This document shows, in pieces, positions 26,661-37,386 of a stretch of 50,996 nt of DNA (position 1 is its first letter; the number at the start of each line of letters is the position of its first letter). This DNA is from Bondarzewia mesenterica (lineage: Eukaryota; Basidiomycota; Agaricomycetes; Russulales; Bondarzewiaceae): contig SGPL01000219.1 in the NCBI GenBank assembly GCA_004802705.1, positions 1-50,996 on the forward strand, written 5' to 3'. The translations under genes were made by a program, and so were the position numbers. The notes beneath the pieces are model-generated. The model searched no databases. It was not told the origin of the DNA and saw nothing but the letters and a program-made list of their open reading frames with translations.

Positions 26661-26675
26661 CGCGTCCATCACGTG
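26661..26675. promoter_or_regulatory. CGCGTC / CACGTG composite site upstream of RAD9
   Basis: CGCGTC at 26661-26666, three bases, then CACGTG at 26670-26675, about 180 bp before the RAD9 ATG and 100 bp before the SEC28 ATG. It resembles the PIF1 upstream site in order, orientation on the plus strand and spacing. Confidence 0.45.
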
Positions 26676-26772
26676 TTGCTAACATGTGACAGATGTGACC
26701 TTCTGCGACGTGTAACAGCGTGTAACGATGCCCGCGGCCACTGTACACGCCGTTAAAGGCTGAAGCTATATC

Positions 26773-27937
26773 ATGGACTCCCCAGAAGTTTACAATGTCA
26801 AGCAGCAGTTCTACCTTGGTAAGGATTGCTGAAATATAATAGAACGGGCAGTACTTATATCTCGTTGTGCAGGTGCATTTAAGACACTCGTCGACCTAAC
26901 ACTCCCGGACCCATCCTCCAATGACTACGTACCCACCCTTCTCTATAAAGCACGAGCGCACATTGCCCTTGGCGACCCAAAACCAGTATCCTCCCTCATC
27001 CCGTCTGAAACGGAGAATTTTGCATTGAAAGCCGTGTCATCATTGGCGAGTTACGTGTCCGGAGAAGCTGCAGATGCACCATTAGAAGAGCTGAGAGACT
27101 TGTGTGTGGAAATTGAAGGAGATGACGCAGAGGCGACTGAGCGGGAGAAGGGGTGGGTGCGCGTCCTAGCTGGTACGGCGTTTGCGCGGGCGGGTGAAGT
27201 CGAAGAGGCGTTGGAAACATTAGGCGCAGAGACGAGCACTGAGAATCTTGAAGGGTACGTTTCACGCCGACNAAAAGNCCATGAGTTGTCTGACCTCACG
27301 CCTTCCTGGCCTACTCATATGTGCACTCTCATGAACTTCACAGAGTTGCAGTAATTGTTCAGATCTACCTCTCGATCCATCGTGCAGACCTTGCGCGGAA
27401 GGAGTTTGAACGCGCCAAGCACTGGGCAGAAGATGACTTGCTCCTTCAACTCATCGAGGCTTCCATTGTGCTCGTCACTGGCAAAGACAGCTATGCCGAT
27501 TGCAACTCTTTCTACACTGAACAGCTCGCCAACCCTTCATTGTCTTCCTCGCATCTACTCACCGCGCGGGGCGTGACGCGTCTTCTTCGAGGTGAGATTG
27601 CAGAGGCCAAGTCTGATCTCGAGGAAGCTGTAACACAACAAGGTGGGAAGGAAGACGAGGAGACCCTCGCCGCGAGCGTCGTCGCAGCAAGGCTGGGAAC
27701 AGGTACGAAGAAGGGCGACGCGGACCAGCTCTGGAGGTACGTACTCCTCCGTATTTCCTTCCCACTCGCGTCTTGAGCATACCACATTAATCACAATTCT
27801 TTCGTTTTGTCAGCCGGCTCGCCTCCGAGTATCCTAATCATCCGTTGGTGACTGACGTGAACGCCAAAGCGGACCAATTCGATGAACTGGCCGCTAAGTT
27901 CAAAGTTCCACCCTTGGCTATACCTACTGCAGCCTGA
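26773..27937 (+). CDS. SEC28: Coatomer epsilon subunit (COPI)
   Basis: A 314-residue TPR-like alpha-solenoid subunit of the COPI coat. It stabilises alpha-COP on Golgi-to-ER retrograde vesicles. Exons are 26773-26818, 26873-27254, 27344-27736 and 27814-27937, totalling 945 nt in phase. Family features are the N-terminal VYNVKQQFYLGAFKTLVDL, LLYKARAHIALGD, VIVQIYLSIHRADLARKE in the middle, and the C-terminal ASEYPNHPLVTDV. Length matches the family (about 290-310). Intron 2 contains two ambiguous bases (27272 and 27278), which do not affect the product. It is head-to-head with RAD9. Confidence 0.95.
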
Positions 27938-30462
27938 GAGGATAAGGTGTCCCAGGCCTCGGACCATACCTTTGCATGTATCACTGTTCTTCGGTAATCC
28001 ACGGAGAAACGCACCATCACAGCACAGCGTGATCCACACCATCTTCACTATGCTGCGCATTCTTATTGATCTCTACTTTTCCTCGCACCGTCAGGAGAAA
28101 ATCCTTTTTGTTCTAACGGACGATTATCATAACAACACGGCGCACCAACATCCGACTTCCATGAATATATTGAACACTGGATCCTATCCCTTTCATCAAA
28201 AACCCTCACCCTCGATCTCTTCGTCCTATCATCGCAGATCATCCGGGATAAGTCTCCGATTTTCCCATGCGGAGTGCCAGCACCCATCCATGTTAGCCGT
28301 GCTTCCAAGTCATAGGTAGTCATATTCACCAAAGGAGATAGCTTGTAGGTTTATTTTCACACTGCGCATCGTGCATATGTCGAAACAATATAAGCACGCA
28401 GTGAGCTGTGCCATACGCGTGAGAGGACGCAGACACCAGAACTGTGGGAGAAATCTGGATTGTTTGGGTTAGCGGGTCGTCAACCATGCATTGGCCATAC
28501 TAAGAAACATGTGAGGTTATCTGAGTTAAAGTACGAGAGAAGCAGTAGGGCTTGGTGGTAGTTGTGAGAGAAGTCTGAATACAATGCACCCGGCGCTGCG
28601 TACTGTACTGACTTACACACGATCAAGCATGCGCATATGCATTTTATGGTCCCCGAGTTCTCGATGTCGCCAGAGGGACGGGACTGGTTCCCTCGGGGTA
28701 GAGGGCGGGTCTGTTGCCTTTGCATGTTATGCGCTGGCATGCGATCGATGCGACACTCCTTCACACAGGTTCAGCGAGAAACTCGGAGGTTTCCGATGAA
28801 GATTCACATAATCTCTGTTGCCATCGTGTGTGACGAAGATCCAAGATAGAAGGAGGGCATTGGGTTAGTCGCAAAAGAACTTCGAATAAGATCATACCAG
28901 GAAGAATATACGCGCGTCGTGTCGGGCGTCCTCGAGAAATGATAATGACACAAGCATGTATTTTCCGGCCAGCAACCCTGGGACCGGACACGAGCCGCCT
29001 CGACGGAACACAGTGGGCCTGTGTCCGAGGAAATACACGACCGACTTTCCCAAGCTACGGACGCCTTGCGACAAAAAAGACAAGAATGGCCCCCCCAAGT
29101 CGGTGCGCTGAGCTGGAACGAAAGGTTCTGGCTGATCAATTGCGCGAGGGGATCTTGAAATTTGAAATGAAACAGACCTTCTGATCCTCGACATGTAGCA
29201 GTGCATTTCTATCATATCCACAGGTGTGTAGTCGATAAGTTATCATGGTTGCGAAGATTGGGATGGTAGATGGCTGAGGGAAAAGGCGGTGGGGGCCGGC
29301 GGATTCGGAGTTGACGAGGCGCGAGATGCGGAACGCGCGTGAATCGAAGGACAGGTAGCAAAGCGAGCTCACGTTGTATCGTATGTACTTACGAGGGTGG
29401 CCTGCCAGCGGAACCAAAGGGTATGCGCGAGGCGGTGTAGGGGACATGGGAAAACACATGCAGGCGCATATGTCAACATCGAACTTCACGCAGGCTTGGA
29501 CTTTTGGACGCCCCTGCGTTCGAGCTTACTCCCATGGGCATGCGGCGAGATGCAGGATTGTCGTGGCAGCAGCACGAGGCGGCGAGGACAGGTTGGCAGC
29601 AAGCATAGAAGGAACACAAGAAAGCCGAGTAGAAGAAGCATTCGAAGACGAGAAGGGGAACGAACGAACATGCGCAGTCCGAGACGAGGGTGCCTCCACG
29701 GAGTATTCGTGGGAGACGGATCCTGTAAGGAGGTCAAACTCCTGTTCTCGCGATCAAAATGCTCATGCACCCGCTCATACACAGAGCGATTGTCTTCTGT
29801 GTGAGGTCTGCAAAGGAGACTAATGCACCCGTCCAGACATCAGCATATCCTGTACAGAGAAAGCTCCACGGTCGCTGTCACGCATTCAGAAACAATCAAA
29901 ACTCCCAACTGTGCCAGTTGCCCCATGAGATTAGCGCTGCAGCAGCCTGCGAACGAGATATTGGCAGATATCGAATATCGAAACTAGACCCGAGAAGCCA
30001 CTTCTGAGATCTGAGCACGCCTGTCCGAGTCGGAATTGAGAAGCGTTTATACGGGCGTCGGAGGCGCATCAAGCGGTTTCAGCTAAGTACGAGCCAAGTA
30101 CGGGCGACAGACAGTGGATACAGATCGTTGAATCAGAAGAGGGGCCTGAGCGAGACAATGATATGATTGGACCCGGTCCTTCCCAGTGACCGAGAAGAAA
30201 AAGGATCATATGGCGTAATAAATGCGGGGAGAATAATTAGTCAAGCTCCTTGAAGTAATGAGTTGCCGAGCACACAAGAGCGGATGGGCGCCGTCTCAGG
30301 TAGAGCTCATCGTCGCGTACGGTGTCGAGGGCTGTCGAGGGAACCAAAAAAAAGAAGCAACGGGAGCAAATATTACGTAACCGAACCTTGGTTGGTTGCC
30401 TCGCTCGTTGCGGGCGTTAACCACTCAAAGACCGCGCTCGTCGAGCAAAGCCATCGCCCACA
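27938..30462. other. 2.5-kb gap between SEC28 and MKT1, no supported gene
   Basis: Open frames exist on both strands, for example 29383-29823 (+) and 28892-29782 (-). None has a recognisable domain, and no set of exons on either strand gave a consistent model. Some minus-strand frames encode hydrophobic stretches and sit near GTAAGT-like donors, so a decayed or lineage-specific multi-exon gene cannot be excluded. Confidence 0.4.
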
Positions 30463-33400
30463 ATGCCCATCAAGCACCTCGAGAGTAAGCTCCTCCCCCT
30501 CCTGAACCTCCCGAGAAAAAGACGAGCCGCTGACGAAAAACAGACTACCTATCGGAGCGCAAGCACCTGCACACGCTGCCCTTGAGCGTGCTCTCCGACT
30601 CACGACTGGGGATCGACGCCGCGTACTACCTACAGACGCTCTACGACAACTCGCCCACGCGCGAACCGCTTCTGGCGGCGACGGGCGGACCACCGCTCGC
30701 GCTGATGAACCGCATCGAGTCGGACCTGCGCACGCTCGAAAAGTTGCGCATCAAGCCCGTGTTCGTGTTCCCCGGGCTCGTGCCCAACAAGCGTTGGCGG
30801 AACCACCATCACAACGCCGACCAGGCCGACGCATGCCGGGACCGCCGTGAGGCATGGCAGAAGTACGAGTCGGGCCAGGAGGACGCTGCGACCAGGTTGT
30901 TTGATGGTAGGAGCGGCATCACGCATTGGGATCTGTGGAGGCCAGTTTTCAGGATTTTTAGGAATCGGAGCGTCGAGTTCATGGTCGCGCCATACGTTGC
31001 GTGGGCGCAGGTGCGTTTTTTTTTTTCTCCTTTTTCCCCCATCGGTCGTGCTAATCAGTCTGAAATGCGGGTCGCTCGTTTGCCATGATTGCTCCAGCTC
31101 ATCTACCTGCAACGCCACCCAAAATCATACGTCCACGCCATTTACGGTCCGACCGACACCCTGCTCTACCCAGGCGTCGACAGACTCATCACCTCTCTCG
31201 ATCTGGCCGCCACAGCGCCGACGTTCACGTACACGTCCAAAAAAGCGATCCTGAACGACCTGGGCGTCCCCGAGGACCACTTCCTCGACATCGGTATCCT
31301 CGTCGGGTTCGACCACTGCCAGCCATTCCCACCGACGATGCACGAGCAAGCGCTCAAAGCGACCGTCGACATGGTCAAATTCTATAAATCCGGCCACGCG
31401 GCCGTCTCCGCCTTTGCGGACCACCCCGCCGTCAAGTCGATCCAATACCCCGACCTGTACGCGCGCACGCGGTCGATGATCAAGTACTCGCTCATCCTCT
31501 CCGCCGAAGGCATCGTCCAACCCCTCCCGCTCGCTCTCTCCGGCACCTCCCCGCACGGACACGCGAACCATCACCCGCACCACCCGACCGCCGCCGACAT
31601 CCCATCGGACCTGCACGAGATTTTCACCCACCGCTTCCCCGACGAAGTCTACTACTACCTCTCCCGCGGCCTGTTGTGCCCACAACCGCTCGTGTGGCTC
31701 GCGAGCGGACACATCACGGAGCATCCGCCGCTCGACAATGGAGAGACGATCGAGTACAAGCGGTTCGTGAAGGAGGTCATCACCGAAGGCCAGACCGGTC
31801 CGCGGGCGACGGCGCTCGCGCTCATCAGCAGCGTCGCGCACCCGTTTTGGGCCAACAGGAAGGTCGCGGGCGTGTTTTGGTTTGAATCGTCCGCGCCGCC
31901 TGCGAACCAGCCGCAATTGAAGTTTGTGCAGCACAACTCGGCGTCGACGGTGCAGCTCGCGGAGAGGGTCGCGGGATGGCACGTGCCGTACGGCGTCGTG
32001 GAGGAGGAGCTGAGGAGGCAGAACGTGCGTGTCTCTCTGCGAAAAGTCAGGAATATGACACTCGCTGATTGTTTGGCCTTTGGATATGTGGAACAGTGGT
32101 CGACGATCGACTTTGCGTTGACTTTGGGCGCGACGGCGACGGAGAAGCAGGCAGCGCGGACCAAGGTCAAGGCTGGTCAAAACTCGCTGCCGGTGTTGGA
32201 CAAGAAGGACGAGATCGTGGCCAACGTCATCTGGCGGTTCCTGGAGCTGCGGGGGTGAGTTTTTGGATCTTCTACCGAGCACTATCGCGGCTGGGTTTGC
32301 GTGGCAGGCGGGCCAGTCGATCAGATCAGGTCTGCAGACTAACACCGACTGGGCCTGTGGCGCCCGTGCTGTCGTCGCACGTTTCAATTGATTGATGCGC
32401 TCTGCAGCCTGCCCCGGTCCCGATCTCACCACGTTACTGATCTCATTTTATTCTATTGTCTGGTTCTTCACACCGTGCCGTCGCAGGTTCCTGCTCAAGT
32501 CGCACGAGCACTCGTCGTTGGCGCGGGCGATGCACTCGGCGATCCGACAGGCGAGGCTGAACGATAAATTCCAGGACCCGCTGTATTTGTTCCTGGAGCT
32601 CGTCAGGGCGGGCGTCATGCATGGGAATTTGTGGTCTGGCCGGGCGTTCAGCGGGGGGCCCAGCTTTGGGACAGGTACGCCTCGCGAGCGCGATTTTTGT
32701 TTTATTTTCTCACGCCGGGAGAGGGGGTGTGTGCTGATGCGGTGGGTTTGGTTGAAACAGATGACGAAAAATCGTGTATGCTGCTGGTCATGCGCACGCT
32801 GAGTATCGTGCCGTTGAACTTCAAGGTGCGTGGGGCGTCTCTCTGCCACGGGGACGTTGTTCTTCTCGGAAGGGGATGGAAGGGCTATAAAAAAAGCTCA
32901 TTTGTGCGCGTGTTGTAGCCGGTACCGTGGTCGGCACCGCTGTCGCGGGAGCTTCTGGTGTTCAACTCGTTCGTGCGATCGCTGACGCGGGCGTTGCGGA
33001 CGTTGTTGGAGGTGACGGCGTTGAACATGCTGTTGCGATCGGACGCGCGGAGGGCCAGGGAGGATTTGTTGGACGTGTCGGTGTCGCTGCCGTTTCAGAC
33101 GGAGGTGAACACGGGGTTCGGGGTGTTGGCGAAGGTGTACCTGGACGCGCTCACGCATCTGAACAATCAGCAGCGGGTGCGGGATCCGAATGGGGAGGGG
33201 GTGAGGGAGGCCAAGATGATGGCGTTGGAGATTTGCGAGGAGACGTTCCCTGGCGTCAAGTCGCCGAAATTGGAAGTGGAGCGGGGGTTCCGGTTCTGGG
33301 ATGTGGTGAGTGGGAATGGCTCGCTGTGCTTTGTGTTGACGGATGCTGATGAATCTTTTATTTTTATTTTGCTGTGTGTCGTTGAACACGCGGACGTGGT

Positions 33401-33513
33401 GCGGACAGGCGCTGACGGCCATGCGGCAGTTGCATTCGGAAGGGGCGGTGTTGCCAGAGTTGATTGACCAGTTCGAAGCGGCGGAGGCTTGGCTTGGACC
33501 TATGCGTCCGTGA
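30463..33513 (+). CDS. MKT1: Mkt1, XPG-fold post-transcriptional regulator
   Basis: A 772-residue cytoplasmic protein. In yeast, Mkt1 binds Pbp1 and controls translation of selected mRNAs, including HO and nuclear-encoded mitochondrial messages. Exons are 30463-30484, 30544-31010, 31098-32024, 32097-32254, 32487-32674, 32761-32825, 32919-33305 and 33409-33513, totalling 2319 nt in phase. The XPG-N-like part begins MPIKHLENYLSERK, with GIDAAYYLQ at 30-38. The XPG-I-like part includes AIYGPTDTLLYPGVDR, where the usual nuclease acidic cluster is not intact, as expected for this non-nuclease family. The C-terminal domain has SHEHSSLARAMHSAI. Unusual features are a His-rich insert at about 314-325, a stopless 72-nt intron (32025-32096) and one long 232-nt intron (32255-32486). 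Confidence 0.95.
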
Positions 33514-33878
33514 GAGTGGGGCCCAGGAGGGGAAATACCGGAAATACACTGGATTGGTGTGGATGTCGAGGGGGGGTGGGATGGGGTGTTGTGACGGATG
33601 TGACTGTATCGAGCGATGTGACGGGAAGAGGGGGGCGCTTGTGTTATTCATGATCGTTTTCTTTTTCCATTTTTTTGGTGTGTCCTTGTGCGAGAATCGG
33701 AGGGAGACGATGGGAAAAAAAGGCGGTGGAAATGACCGATGGGCAGATCCGATCGGCAGAAGACGAATTGCCGGATATGGGATATGAGAGGTATTTCCCG
33801 ATTTGGCGGCTGAGGCGAGGGGAGGACGGCTTGAAAAGCGCACCAGGCGAATGAGAAATCCGTGTTTCCTCAGCGAAC

Positions 33879-34646
33879 GTGCCCCTCCTCCTCCCCCAGC
33901 CATGTTCGCCTCACAACAGCTCCTGCTCTCCCATCATCCCCAAGTCATCCAGCTCGTCGAGTGTCCCCCTCCCCCCGCCCATCCACTACTCCCCCTCCGT
34001 CGTCTCCTCGTCCGCCTCTGGCTCCTCATCCTCCTCTGCCCCTGCATCCATCCTGCAAGACGAGGGACTGTGCGAGTCGTATTGCTCTTCGGACGTCGAT
34101 GAGGTCGAGGAAGAGGTCGAGGACGAGCCGTTGGAGCTCCCCTCTCCCCATCGACCGCGCGATCCGGGATTAGACGATACATACGGGGTGCGGATGAAAC
34201 GCGTGCGTGCGTGGCGCGACACCGTGCTCGAGAAAGAGTCGACCCTGCTCTCGACTGTCCTACTAGGTCCGTCCGTCGTCCTCTGCTAACTATAGCCCAC
34301 CGGATCGGCTCACCCGTTGCCTGCAGCGAGGACGACGCCGACCCGCAAACGAAAACCGGGATCCAGCTCGTCTCGGTCGAGCACTTACGACGACACCGAC
34401 ATCGTGCGCAGTCTCTTTCCCTCTGACTCGCGCGTGTTGCTCATCGACTCGAGTCAGATCGCACCGACGCCACACAAGCTCGCGCGCTCCGCCACCACCT
34501 CCCGATCCGCGCGTTCGCTCGGCGCACATTCGTGCCCCGCTTGCGACGCCGACTTTGCGTCCCCACAGAGTCTCCGCTTGCACGCCCGCGCGAGCGCCAG
34601 TGCCAACGACGCCTGTCGCATCGCCGTGGAGTACGGCTTTGAATAG
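33879..34646 (+). CDS. Small Ser-rich protein with C-terminal C2HC finger, 5' end unresolved
   Basis: Not recognised by name. Two exons in phase are clear: up to 34266 and 34327-34646, joined by a 60-nt intron. The N-terminal part is Ser/Pro-rich, then strongly acidic (DVDEVEEEVEDEPLE), followed by a conserved-looking basic helix (YGVRMKRVRAWRDTVLEKE). The last 37 residues form a single CX2CX12HX11C finger (CPACDADFASPQSLRLHA and so on) ending EYGFE, so DNA or protein binding is possible. The frame has no ATG near its 5' end. Options are a tiny first exon with ATG 33784 and donor at 33791, acceptor at 33873, or ATG 33902 with a 121-nt intron 33944-34064. Neither is convincing. Confidence 0.55.
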
Positions 34647-35510
34647 ACGTCCCTCCGCGGCCCTCTCCCACCGCCAAACTCCCTCCTCCCCCTTTTTTTT
34701 CTCCGTCTTTCTTCCGCGCTTGGGTTCCCGTCTTCGTTTCTCTTTTTTCCTCGCCTTGTCTTGGTTTCCGCGATTCCCAGATCCGATCCGTACCCACGGG
34801 TACCACGAGCTGACAGGCGTCTTATGTCCGACACGTACTGTACCACGAGCCATTATCGTACATACATTAACCCAAGTCTATACTTGCTTACCGTACCCAC
34901 CCTCATCACTACTTCTTTCCCACTCTCTCTCACCGTCGCACTCGTCCTTCTCCTTCTTCTCTTCCCCGCTCGCGTTCGCATCTTACACACCCTCTCACGA
35001 CCATCATCCGTCCCGTCTCCATCCATCACTTGGCACCGTATCTAGCCCCCGACCTTTTCGTCTCTTTCCGTCCGTGACATCCACCCTCCTCGCTTATCTG
35101 AATTGAAACATCGAACGATCTCCACGCAACTCGAGCTCGAGCCCCTCCCATATCAACGGTTACGTTTCGTTTTTCAATACACGCTTGCTTACCGTCTTGC
35201 TCGCCCACTATTTACATGTGCCCCCCGTCTCGCGTCCCCCTGGTGTACTGTATTGTATCAAACTCACCTGCCACGCTTTATGTACGCTTCGTTTCCTCTT
35301 CCCTTTCCTTTTCCTACTGACTCGCGTCTCACGTCACAACCTTCCATTTCCCAAATCCATCCCTCTTCCCTTCCATCCACTGGCATAAGTACCCACATGC
35401 ACCCCGTTTTCGTCTTCTTCCTGGGTACACTATGTGTATACTCGTCGCACCTCTATTTCTTTTTTTCCCTTTTTTCTTTTCTTTAATTTCTTTCCTTTTC
35501 TCACATTCAC
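34647..35510. other. Pyrimidine-rich tract downstream of the C2HC gene
   Basis: About 860 bp in which the plus strand is strongly biased to C and T, with many runs of TTCTCC and CTTTTC type. It starts directly after the stop codon at 34646, so part is 3' untranslated sequence. No protein or RNA gene is recognised. Such tracts can form triplex DNA or act as promoter elements, which is inference. Confidence 0.55.
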
Positions 35511-36066
35511 ATTCACATCCTCGAGCTCGCGTGGTTGAGCGAACGTATGTTACTGTACATAAAAATACACCCCACCGTCGCCGTACGTGTCATTTCGCCG
35601 CCCTCGTTGATTCGAATAATCGATCGGAGTGCGTTTTTTTTTTTCGATTTTTCGAGTTTCTGCTTCTCCGCGTATGTACACCGGCAGCACGTGCGTGTTG
35701 GTACGAGANAACTATAATTACTTACCTCCCGCATGCACGCGCGCGACTTTTGCACGACGGACGGAACGGAGAACATTCAGTTGTGTGGTACGTACCACAA
35801 CGTTCGATCGGCCGACGGACGTCGGTCACATAACTTGTATATATTAATTAATTAATGTCCCGCACCTTGTGCTCATCAGGACCCATTTTACCCACACCGC
35901 ACGGATAATCCAACCGCCTCCAATCGCCTAGATTTCTGATTTCTTGGCTTTTGATTTTAATGGTAATGGCGATTTTGATTTTGACCGCGATTTTGATTTG
36001 GGCGATAATGAATTCGGGGCGGAAGCTGGCGGAAGGCCATCGTGTAAAATGGGCATGCAGTGCTGC

Positions 36067-36084
36067 GGTACGTACGTACGTACC
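36067..36084. repeat. 18-bp perfect palindrome built from GTAC units
   Basis: The sequence GGTACGTACGTACGTACC is its own reverse complement. It lies in a gene-poor area, and no function is evident. Confidence 0.8.
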
Positions 36085-37365
36085 ATGTTGAAATTCTGGG
36101 CGCGAGCGGTGCGAGCGGGGGACAATTTTGTCGGGAATCGGGAGGAGGAGAAGGCGGTGTATATCCGCCGCGTATATGTAAGTAGCTACGTTGCGTGCGC
36201 TGGCGAGTCGACGGATTTGCAGCCACGTAACTTACTTACTTACTTCCTCACCTGCCACTTTCGTTTTTCTTTTCTTTTCAGGGTACGACACGCTACGCAG
36301 CTGCCAATGGCGATCACTGCGACTTTACGAAACGGCGGTGGAGTGGATCGCAAGTGGAGCGTGTCGAGTGGATGCGGGACGTTCGTCCAACCGAGTGCGT
36401 TGGGCCCGATACCAAAAGTTCCTCGAAAAAAAAAAAAATCAAAACGTTTTGACTTTTAAAATACTTATCCAACTCGGTAAATTGAGTATAAATTAAATAA
36501 CAGGTACATACCGTATGCAGCATTGTCGCAGACTGGCAACGGTCGTCAGAGTTCCGACAGTTGGATCACGACTCTCAAGAACGGGAAGGAAGGAACGGAA
36601 GGGATTCAGAAGACGATAAAAAAAATATGACATACATACAGCGGTCGACTCGTCGAGGGCGACGAAGTTGGAACGCCGGGGAAGAAATGTGCCAGTGTGG
36701 GTTCTCGGGGTTCTCAAAATCCATTCGGACGCGTGCGCTCTCACCGTATGTACTATTCACCACTTTTTTTGCTTGGGGGCTCGTCCGACTCACTCCGAAA
36801 CGCCACGGAGTGAGGCCTTGAGGAGTCGAGAGCCATTGATATTTGATGCCACGCTGCCAGTGCTCAGCGCTCGGGGCCCAGCTGGTGATGAATCAAAATA
36901 AGTATCGCTTCTTAAAAGGCTCGCAAGCCTAGTAAAGCGGACGGCCACTCTAGATCTGGTCTGGTTGCCGTTCGTCAATGGACGTCGAAATGAGTAAAGT
37001 AAAAGATGGTCGATGGCGAATACAGTTTACTTACCGCATGCGATCCGCGAACGATTCTAGGAGCCATCGATGGGAGCGTCGAGCCTGGAAGCACACACTC
37101 CCCGAGCCTCTTCGGAGTCGCGACTGCGCAACCTACGAAGATACAGTACGGTCCGCAGATCACTCGCCACCCCGTAACACGTACAACAAATGCGCGGGGG
37201 GTCGAGGATCTCTGTGTGAATCGTCACCTGCAGGTTACCGAATCGGTCGATATGCGTATGATACGCAATATCAGAGTGCTCATCGACATCAGCTGCACAA
37301 ATCGGGCCCGGACAAGGGATAATCAATAGATTTCGTGGGAGCGTCCGCGGCTATTTTTGAGCTTG

Positions 37366-37386
37366 GGGTCTTGGGTCTTGGGTCTT
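37366..37386 (+). repeat. Tandem 7-bp repeat (GGGTCTT x3)
   Basis: Three exact GGGTCTT units followed by a partial fourth (GGG). It is short and not the TTAGGG telomere unit of most fungi. Confidence 0.8.

Larger units (their letters stand above)
26482..26772. promoter_or_regulatory. Divergent RAD9/SEC28 promoter
   Basis: A 291-bp spacer between start codons. It has ACGCGT at 26623-26628 and the CGCGTC/CACGTG pair at 26661-26675. Its position serves both the checkpoint gene and the coatomer gene, so the direction of action is unknown. Confidence 0.5.

Noticed and set aside
31125..32432. 435-codon open frame on the minus strand opposite MKT1
   Set aside because: It is the shadow of the well-supported, GC-rich MKT1 exon, with an Arg/Glu-rich composition typical of antisense frames.
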